DNA of 5,296 bases. Origin: Lachnospiraceae bacterium (GTDB lineage Bacteria; Bacillota_A; Clostridia; Lachnospirales; Lachnospiraceae). The stretch is from NCBI GenBank assembly GCA_017464045.1, contig JAFUEG010000288.1, positions 1 through 5,296 of the forward strand, written 5' to 3'. The notes beneath the pieces were generated by a model. It was not told where the DNA came from, ran no database searches, and was given only the letters and a program-made list of their open reading frames with translations. Position numbers and translations under genes: made by a program. This document shows, piece after piece, positions 1-4,709 of the stretch. Each line of letters opens with the position of its first letter. The stretch's first letter is position 1.

Positions 1-85
1 TAAACCGTTGATGTGGAGATAAAAATAAAAGAGGCACTCACAGAGAGTCGGGATTGCTGAGAACCGATAGCAGCTGTTTATTAAA

Positions 86-88
86 TGG
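86..88 (+). promoter_or_regulatory. T-box specifier codon UGG (Trp)
   Basis: The triplet TGG lies in the 3' strand of Stem I in the context AAA-TGG-ACC. This matches the usual T-box arrangement of purine-rich bases, then the specifier, then A. It would pair with the CCA anticodon of tRNA-Trp, in agreement with the tryptophan genes downstream and with the UGGC acceptor-binding bulge. The assignment rests on motif position and functional agreement, not on a computed fold. Confidence 0.88.
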
Positions 89-210
89 ACCACTGAGGGC
101 GCGGTCAAAGGAGCAAAGGCTTTGAGTATTCCGTGACGTTTTTGCACACGTTAGTTGCAGGGAATATGTTGGTATTCCATTGAGAGTGTGGAGATAAACT
201 TCCGCAAACG

Positions 211-250
211 CAGGGTGGCACCGCGGTACATATGATTATTACCGTCCCTG
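211..250 (+). promoter_or_regulatory. T-box antiterminator
   Basis: CAGGG (211-215) pairs with CCCTG (246-250), and GCGGT (223-227) pairs with ACCGT (241-245, one G-U pair). This leaves the seven-base bulge UGGCACC (216-222), whose first four bases bind the tRNA 3' end, and a loop at 228-240. The 3' strand shares bases 244-250 with the left arm of the terminator, so the two folds exclude each other. Uncharged tRNA-Trp would stabilise this form and allow transcription of the operon. Confidence 0.88.
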
Positions 251-282
251 ATAACAGAGTTTCTGTTATCAGGGACTTTTTT
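244..282 (+). terminator. Leader intrinsic terminator (T-box controlled)
   Basis: A perfect 14-bp stem forms between 244-257 and 263-276, closed by the five-base loop AGTTT (258-262) and followed by six T residues (277-282). It is a textbook Rho-independent terminator. Its left arm overlaps the antiterminator right arm at 244-250, which provides the switch. It should stop transcription when tRNA-Trp is charged. Confidence 0.95.
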
Positions 283-530
283 CGCGTTCCTTTGAGGCAG
301 GCACATGCGAAGCATGTGTTGTCAAGATAGCCATACAGGTTATGCTTGCATAAAATCCTGTATGGTTATCTTGACAAAGTATGTGCGTTAAGCACATGTA
401 TCTGCCGAAAAGCGCGAAACCGAGCAAGCTTAACTTGCGAGGTATGCACACGCCCGCGTAATGAAAATTGTCACTTCGTGACATGCGGGCGGCGCGGCGA
501 GTAGGGTGTGATTTCATCTTCCCTACTCGA
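281..530. repeat. Cluster of inverted repeats between leader terminator and trpE
   Basis: No credible gene lies here; the stretch is almost wholly inverted repeats. An outer stem TTCGCG (281-286) with CGCGAA (413-418), plus GGCAG (296-300) with CTGCC (402-406), encloses three hairpins. These are CACATGC/GCATGTG (302-308, 312-318), a 21-bp stem with one G-U (319-339 with 357-377) topped by TTATG/CATAA (340-344, 349-353), and ATGTGC/GCACAT (381-386, 392-397). Further hairpins follow: GCAAG/CTTGC (424-428, 434-438), CGCCCGC/GCGGGCG (451-457, 485-491) enclosing TGTCAC/GTGACA (469-474, 478-483), and CGAGTAGGG/CCCTACTCG (498-506, 521-529). None is followed by a T run, so they are not terminators. 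It may be one or more dispersed palindromic elements or an RNA structure in the 5' UTR. Function and boundaries are unknown. Confidence 0.75.
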
Positions 531-556
531 TTGCGAAAACTCCATTGGAAAGAAAA

Positions 557-562
557 AGGAGG
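557..562 (+). promoter_or_regulatory. Ribosome binding site of trpE
   Basis: AGGAGG, within AAAAAGGAGGT, ends six bases before the ATG at 569. It selects this ATG over an in-frame TTG at 545, which lies upstream of the ribosome binding site and cannot use it. Confidence 0.92.
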
Positions 563-568
563 TATAAG

Positions 569-2053
569 ATGAACAGCAAATATTTTCCAACTCTGGAAAA
601 AGCAAAGGACTATAAGGATGACTATCGATGCATCCCTATAGCAAGAGAGATTTACTCGGATTTTATCACACCGATTCAGGCACTTAAGATTCTTAAAAAT
701 GTAAGCAGCCATGTGTATATGCTTGAAAGTGTGGAAAATCAGGAAAAGACCGGACGATATACATTTCTTGGATATGAACCAAAGCTTTGCATAACCTGTC
801 TCAATAATAAGATAAAGGTTATAGACGCAAAGGGTGAGGTACTAAAAGAGGATAATATCAAGCATCCGGCAGCCTTTATCAATGAAACGGTAAACGAGTA
901 TAAGAGTCCAAAGATAGAAGGTATGCCTTCCTTTACCGGTGGACTGGTAGGATACTTTGCATATGACTATATCAAGTATGCGGAGCCTACACTTAACCTT
1001 GATGCACAGGATGAGGAAAAATTCAATGATGTTGACCTGATGCTCTTTGATAAGGTAATTGCCTTTGATAACATCAGACAAAAGCTTGTTATCATAGCAA
1101 ATGCAAAGACAGATGATCTGGAAGCAAATTATGAAAAGGCCATAAAGGATATAGATGAGATAATAAGCTTACTTAGAACCGGCAAAGAGGCAAAAAATGA
1201 AAATGCACATATTTCATCCGAATTCAGACGGATGTTTGATGAGTCCGAGTTTTGTGAGATGGTTGAGAAGGCCAAGAAGCATATCTATGAGGGCGATATA
1301 TTTCAGGTGGTTTTGTCAAACAGACTTGAGGCGGATTTCGAGGGAAGCCTGCTTGACACCTACAGGGTATTAAGAACCATCAATCCTTCGCCGTATATGT
1401 TTTATTTCAGCGGCGATGACATAGAGGTTGCGGGAGCATCCCCTGAGACACTGGTCAAGCTGGAGGATGGTGTGCTTCATACATTTCCGCTTGCGGGTAC
1501 AAGACCGAGAGGTAAGACCTTCGAGGAGGATAAGCGGCTTGAAGAAGAACTTCTCGCTGACGAAAAGGAATGTGCGGAGCACAATATGCTGGTTGACCTC
1601 GGCAGAAATGATATAGGCAAGATAAGCAGATTCGGTTCGGTAGAGCTTGAGAAATATATGTCGATAGAAAGATATTCACATGTTATGCATATCGGTTCTA
1701 CGGTTAGAGGTGAGATAAGAGAAGATGCCACACCGCTTGATGCGATAGATGCCATTCTTCCGGCAGGAACACTATCCGGTGCACCGAAGCTTCGTGCCTG
1801 TAAGATCATAAATGAGCTTGAAAATAACAAGAGAGGCATCTACGGCGGAGCAATCGGTTACATAGACTTTACAGGAAACCTTGATACATGCATAGCCATA
1901 AGGATAGCCTTTAAGAAAAACGGTAAAGTGTTTGTCCGTTCCGGTGCGGGAATCGTGGCAGACAGCATTCCGAAAAACGAATATGTGGAATGTATCAACA
2001 AAGCCAAGGCAGTTATGACCGCCATAGAAAAATCTACAGAAATGGAGGATTAG
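569..2053 (+). CDS. trpE: Anthranilate synthase component I
   Basis: TrpE (494 residues, normal length) is the large subunit of cytoplasmic anthranilate synthase. It converts chorismate to anthranilate using ammonia delivered by TrpG, and is the first committed step of tryptophan synthesis. The N-terminal domain (about residues 20-165) carries LES at 52-54, part of the tryptophan-binding feedback site known in the family. The chorismate-binding domain (about 224-485) has the sequence NPSPYMFY at 272-279, also linked to feedback binding, AEHNMLVDLGRND at 336-348 with the catalytic His338 region, LPAGTLSGAPK at 397-407 and GAGIVADS at 459-466. These favour TrpE over PabB or isochorismate synthase, and the trp context settles it. 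The ATG follows a strong AGGAGG. The stop codon is two bases before trpG. Expression should be controlled by the upstream T-box, and activity by tryptophan. No defect is seen. Confidence 0.97.
   Translation: MNSKYFPTLEKAKDYKDDYRCIPIAREIYSDFITPIQALKILKNVSSHVYMLESVENQEKTGRYTFLGYEPKLCITCLNNKIKVIDAKGEVLKEDNIKHPAAFINETVNEYKSPKIEGMPSFTGGLVGYFAYDYIKYAEPTLNLDAQDEEKFNDVDLMLFDKVIAFDNIRQKLVIIANAKTDDLEANYEKAIKDIDEIISLLRTGKEAKNENAHISSEFRRMFDESEFCEMVEKAKKHIYEGDIFQVVLSNRLEADFEGSLLDTYRVLRTINPSPYMFYFSGDDIEVAGASPETLVKLEDGVLHTFPLAGTRPRGKTFEEDKRLEEELLADEKECAEHNMLVDLGRNDIGKISRFGSVELEKYMSIERYSHVMHIGSTVRGEIREDATPLDAIDAILPAGTLSGAPKLRACKIINELENNKRGIYGGAIGYIDFTGNLDTCIAIRIAFKKNGKVFVRSGAGIVADSIPKNEYVECINKAKAVMTAIEKSTEMED
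2044..2048 (+). promoter_or_regulatory. Ribosome binding site of trpG, inside the end of trpE
   Basis: GGAGG lies within the last codons of trpE and ends seven bases before the ATG at 2056. It fixes the trpG start there. An in-frame ATG at 1990, inside trpE, would add 22 residues that do not resemble the start of the family. Confidence 0.9.
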
Positions 2054-2055
2054 CA

Positions 2056-2622
2056 ATGATAGTTTTAATAGATAATTACGACAGCTTTTCCTATAATCTG
2101 TTTCAATATGTAGGTGAGCTTGGTGGAGAATTAAGGGTAATAAGAAATGATGAGATCACAGTGGAAGAAATTGCGAAACTTTCTCCATCACATGTAATCA
2201 TCTCACCCGGACCGGGAAGACCTGAGGATGCGGGCATAATAATTGAAGCGTCACGTTCACTTCCCAAAACTATACCGATACTTGGCGTGTGTCTCGGACA
2301 TCAGGCAATATGTGCAGCTTACGGAGCAACCGTAACCTATGCGAAAAAGCTTATGCACGGCAAACAGTCTGAGATAGAAACCGACAGAGACAGCCCACTG
2401 TTTAAAAATCTGCCTGAGCGTATAAAGGTTGCAAGATACCACTCACTGGCAGTCGATGAAAGCACACTGCCCGATACACTTAAGGTAATCGGAAGAACCA
2501 CAGACGGTGAGGTAATGGCGGTGGCACACACCGAATATCCGATATACGGCGTTCAGTTCCATCCCGAGTCCATACTCACACCTGATGGAAAGACCATATT
2601 AAAGAATTTTATTCAATTATAA
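2056..2622 (+). CDS. trpG: Anthranilate synthase component II (glutamine amidotransferase)
   Basis: TrpG (188 residues) is a class I glutamine amidotransferase that hydrolyses glutamine and passes ammonia to TrpE. The protein opens with MIVLIDNYDSFSYNL, the classic start of this subunit. The oxyanion segment PGPGRP is at 51-56, the nucleophile Cys79 lies in GVCLGHQ (77-83), and the His169/Glu171 pair of the triad lies in VQFHPES (166-172). All catalytic residues are present. The two-base gap after trpE, with the ribosome binding site inside trpE, suggests coupled translation of the two partners in similar amounts. TrpG proteins of this type can also serve PabB in folate synthesis in some bacteria; whether that applies here cannot be told from the window. 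It is not fused to TrpD, unlike in enterobacteria. Confidence 0.97.
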   Translation: MIVLIDNYDSFSYNLFQYVGELGGELRVIRNDEITVEEIAKLSPSHVIISPGPGRPEDAGIIIEASRSLPKTIPILGVCLGHQAICAAYGATVTYAKKLMHGKQSEIETDRDSPLFKNLPERIKVARYHSLAVDESTLPDTLKVIGRTTDGEVMAVAHTEYPIYGVQFHPESILTPDGKTILKNFIQL

Positions 2623-2645
2623 AAAAATGAAATCAAGAAATATTA

Positions 2646-2850
2646 GGTTTTATAAAAGCTGCAAACTAAAAATTATATAGGTTGAATAAGGCAGATAAAT
2701 CTATAAGCAGGTACTTTGAAGACGTCGGTACTTAGCGAAATTTATTGAGCTTAGTACCGCTACGTCTGAGAGTAGCGAGAGCGTGCCTGCGATAGATTTA
2801 ATCTGAATTATTCAACCTGAAAAAATAAATTTAGCAGCTTTTATAAAACC
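2646..2850. repeat. 205-bp nested palindrome between trpG and trpD
   Basis: This element fills most of the 252-bp gap between trpG and trpD. The terminal arms GGTTTTATAAAAGCTGC (2646-2662) and 2834-2850 are perfect 17-bp inverted repeats. Further arms lie inside in the same register: AGGTTGAATAA (2679-2689) with 2808-2818, CAGAT (2692-2696) with 2801-2805, AAATCTAT (2697-2704) with 2792-2799, GCAGG (2707-2711) with 2786-2790, AGACGT (2720-2725) with 2762-2767, and CGGTACT (2726-2732) with 2753-2759. About 59 base pairs result, centred near 2748. A competing hairpin CGCTAC/GTAGCG (2758-2763, 2772-2777) is possible. No T run follows on either strand and no open reading frame or clear target duplication is seen. 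It resembles a MITE-like palindromic element or a long RNA hairpin within the operon transcript. Family and function are not recognised. Confidence 0.85.
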
Positions 2851-2860
2851 GGAAAAAGAA

Positions 2861-2866
2861 AGGAAG
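2861..2866 (+). promoter_or_regulatory. Ribosome binding site of trpD
   Basis: AGGAAG, in the context AAAGGAAG, ends eight bases before the ATG at 2875. It lies only ten bases after the right arm of the palindrome and is not itself part of the paired arms, so the fold would leave it exposed. Confidence 0.75.
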
Positions 2867-2874
2867 AAAAGAAT

Positions 2875-3894
2875 ATGATTAAGGAAGCTATTGTAAAGAT
2901 TGTTGATAAGCAGGATTTAACTTATGACGAGGCATATGAGGTAATTTCAGAGATAATGAGCGGAGAGACTACACCGACTCAGAATGCTGCATTTTTGGCA
3001 GCACTTTCCACTAAGAGTACTAAGGCTGAAACCATAGACGAGATAGCAGGCTGTGGTGCTGCTATGAGAGACAAGGCAACCAAGGTTGATACAACAGGTC
3101 TTGATTGTATGGAGATAGTAGGAACAGGTGGAGATAATGCAAAGAGCTTTAACATATCAACCACTTCAGCTATCATTATGGCGGCAGCAGGAGTTAAGGT
3201 TGCAAAGCACGGTAACAGAGCTGCCTCTTCATGGTCGGGAACAGCTGACTGTCTTGAGGCTTTAGGTGTTAATATTAATCTTGAACCTGAGAAATGTGTT
3301 GAGATGTTAAATGAAGTAGGTTTCTGCTTCTTATTTGCACAGAAGTATCATACTTCAATGAAATATGTGGGACCTATCCGTAAGGAACTTGGTATAAGAA
3401 CAGTATTTAACATACTCGGACCTATTACCAATCCTGCAAGCCCTAAGGCACAGTTACTCGGTGTATATGATGAGTTATTGGTTAAGCCGCTTGCACAGGT
3501 TCTTACAAGTCTCGGTGTTGAGAGAGGACTTGTAGTGTACGGACAGGATAAGCTGGATGAGATATCACTCAGTGCACATACTACCATATGCGAGTTCAGA
3601 ACCGGATGGTATAAGGAATATGTTATAACTCCTGAGCAGTTTGGATTTGAACGCTGCACCAAGGAGGATTTACGTGGCGGTAAGCCTGAAGATAATGCCA
3701 AGATTACAAGAGATATCTTAGCAGGCGTAAAGGGACACAAGAGAAATGTAGTTCTTATGAATGCCGGTGCTGCCCTTTATATCTACGGTAAGGCTGATTC
3801 TATCGAGAATGGTATCAAGCTTGCAGCCGAGATGATAGACTCGGGCAAGGCTGCCGAAACCCTTGAGAAGATAATCGAATTATCCAATAAATAA
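2875..3894 (+). CDS. trpD: Anthranilate phosphoribosyltransferase
   Basis: TrpD (339 residues, normal length) transfers the phosphoribosyl group of PRPP to anthranilate, giving phosphoribosyl-anthranilate, in the cytoplasm. The helical N-terminal domain (about 1-65, with [18 protein letters not shown]) is followed by the catalytic domain. The PRPP-binding loop GTGGD is at 83-87, [12 protein letters not shown] at 111-122, [10 protein letters not shown] at 179-188, and the metal-binding acidic pair Asp228-Glu229 lies in KLDEIS. At residue 120 there is Trp where many family members have Lys or another polar residue; neighbouring key residues are kept, so activity is expected. Pyrimidine-nucleoside phosphorylase is a distant relative but is excluded by the anthranilate-type motifs and the operon. 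The gene is separated from trpG by the palindrome, so translational coupling with trpEG is unlikely. It is 17 bases from trpC. Confidence 0.97.
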   Translation: MIKEAIVKIVDKQDLTYDEAYEVISEIMSGETTPTQNAAFLAALSTKSTKAETIDEIAGCGAAMRDKATKVDTTGLDCMEIVGTGGDNAKSFNISTTSAIIMAAAGVKVAKHGNRAASSWSGTADCLEALGVNINLEPEKCVEMLNEVGFCFLFAQKYHTSMKYVGPIRKELGIRTVFNILGPITNPASPKAQLLGVYDELLVKPLAQVLTSLGVERGLVVYGQDKLDEISLSAHTTICEFRTGWYKEYVITPEQFGFERCTKEDLRGGKPEDNAKITRDILAGVKGHKRNVVLMNAGAALYIYGKADSIENGIKLAAEMIDSGKAAETLEKIIELSNK

Positions 3895-3896
3895 AC

Positions 3897-3901
3897 AGGA
3901 G
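3897..3901 (+). promoter_or_regulatory. Ribosome binding site of trpC
   Basis: AGGAG lies in the 17-base gap after the trpD stop codon and ends ten bases before the ATG at 3912. The spacing is slightly long but workable, and no better start is nearby. Confidence 0.75.
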
Positions 3902-3911
3902 AAAATTTGTA

Positions 3912-4709
3912 ATGAATATCTTAGATGAGCTTGCAGATTATGCAAGAGTTCGAGTTGAAAATAATAAAATGAGGTTTTCTCTTGAGGAGATTAAGGAAAA
4001 GGCTTATGCACTTCCAAAGGGTGATTTTGAATTTGAGAAGGCACTTAAAAAGGACGGAATATCCTTTATCTGTGAGGTGAAAAAAGCATCTCCTTCAAAG
4101 GGCATTATCGCAGAGGATTTTCCTTACCTTGAGATTGCAAAGGAATATGAGGCTGCAGGTGCTGATTGTATATCTGTTCTAACCGAGCCGAAGTGGTTTC
4201 TTGGAAAGGATGAATATCTCAAAGAGATAACGGATAATGTTTCTGCACCAGTCATAAGAAAGGACTTTGTCGTAGATGAGTATATGATATACGAGGCAAA
4301 GCTTCTTGGGGCTAAAGCGGTACTGCTTATATGTTCCATACTTGACGAGGAAAGGATAAGAAGTTATAAACGAATATGTGACGAGCTTGGCCTGTCTGCT
4401 CTTGTTGAGGCACATGATGAAAAAGAGATTGAAATGGCTATTAATGCAGGAGCTAGACTTATAGGTGTAAATAACCGTAATCTTAAGAATTTCAGTGTTG
4501 ACATTGATAACAGTAAAAGGCTTAGAGACCTTGTGTCGGAAGATATCATTTTTGTAGCTGAAAGCGGTGTGAAAACACATGAAGACATAGAAGCCTTTAA
4601 AGCGGCAAAGGTAGATGCTGTTCTCGTAGGCGAGACACTTATGAGAGCAAGGGATAAAAAAGATAAGCTTGATTATTTAAAATTCGGAGGTTCCAATGGC
4701 AAAAATTAA
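3912..4709 (+). CDS. trpC: Indole-3-glycerol phosphate synthase
   Basis: TrpC (265 residues, usual length for a stand-alone enzyme) is a TIM-barrel enzyme that closes the indole ring. It converts carboxyphenylamino-deoxyribulose phosphate to indole-3-glycerol phosphate with loss of CO2 and water. Family signatures run in order: FICEVKKASPSKG (52-64, with Glu55, Lys57 and Ser60), SVLTEPKWFLG in the next strand and loop, RKDF at 116-119 with the catalytic Lys117, LVEAH with Glu166, NNRNL at 187-191, AESG with Glu217, and the phosphate-binding end DAVLVGETLMR. All expected catalytic residues are visible. The last 14 bases overlap trpF in another reading frame, so TrpC and TrpF are separate proteins here, not the bifunctional fusion found in enterobacteria. 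Confidence 0.97.
   Translation: MNILDELADYARVRVENNKMRFSLEEIKEKAYALPKGDFEFEKALKKDGISFICEVKKASPSKGIIAEDFPYLEIAKEYEAAGADCISVLTEPKWFLGKDEYLKEITDNVSAPVIRKDFVVDEYMIYEAKLLGAKAVLLICSILDEERIRSYKRICDELGLSALVEAHDEKEIEMAINAGARLIGVNNRNLKNFSVDIDNSKRLRDLVSEDIIFVAESGVKTHEDIEAFKAAKVDAVLVGETLMRARDKKDKLDYLKFGGSNGKN
4686..4690 (+). promoter_or_regulatory. Ribosome binding site of trpF, inside trpC
   Basis: GGAGG lies inside the 3' end of trpC and ends five bases before the ATG at 4696. It supports that start and the 14-base overlap of the two genes. Confidence 0.88.

Larger units (their letters stand above)
31..282 (+). promoter_or_regulatory. T-box riboswitch (tRNA-Trp responsive) of the trp operon
   Basis: This untranslated leader senses tRNA-Trp charging and controls read-through into trpE. 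The core motif AGGGTGGCACCGCGG lies at 212-226 and is a near-perfect match to the T-box consensus. Stem I shows AGAGAG at 42-47, an apical stem TCGG (48-51) with CCGA (64-67), and a basal pairing CTCA (37-40) with TGAG (94-97). The specifier region reads AAATGGACC, placing the codon UGG (Trp) at 86-88 followed by the usual A. The bulge UGGC (216-219) is complementary to an acceptor end GCCA, which fits a G discriminator base as expected for tRNA-Trp. Between them are pairings CGTG (132-135) with CACG (147-150), and GGAATA (161-166) with TATTCC at 127-132 or 173-178, probably belonging to Stems II and III. The exact 5' end and the promoter are not determined; the promoter is probably mostly off the left edge. 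Confidence 0.95.

Noticed and set aside
11..22. ATG-TGG-AGA-TAA as a trp leader peptide (Met-Trp-Arg)
   Set aside because: It has only one Trp codon and no visible ribosome binding site, and a T-box already explains the leader terminator.
8..30. GATAAA near 18-23 as the -10 box of the operon promoter
   Set aside because: The matching -35 would lie off the left edge, so it cannot be tested in this window.
281..418. Cloverleaf-like fold as a tRNA gene
   Set aside because: It is longer than a tRNA, has no GTTCRA-type T loop, no sensible anticodon arm and a 21-bp central stem, none of which fits a tRNA.
269..712. 147-codon open frame on the minus strand covering the leader spacer
   Set aside because: It runs antisense through the terminator, the inverted repeats and the start of trpE. 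Its translation has no recognisable domain, and the open frame is explained by the repeat composition.
1477..1839. 120-codon open frame on the minus strand inside trpE
   Set aside because: It is a low-complexity, Ser-rich antisense shadow of a clearly conserved part of trpE.
1990..2055. Upstream in-frame ATG giving TrpG a 22-residue extension
   Set aside because: It lies inside trpE. The ATG at 2056 has GGAGG at the right distance and starts with the classic MIVLIDNYDSF sequence.
2682..2707. TTGAAT...TATAAG as an internal promoter for trpDCF
   Set aside because: The spacing is only 14 bases and both hexamers fall in palindrome arms. It was not strong enough to report.
2646..2850. Palindrome as an intrinsic terminator or attenuator before trpD
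   Set aside because: Neither side is followed by a T run on the strand where it would be needed; the 3' flank on + is GGAAAAAGAAAGG.
4179..4580. 133-codon open frame on the minus strand inside trpC
   Set aside because: It lies opposite the most conserved part of trpC and has no supporting motif.
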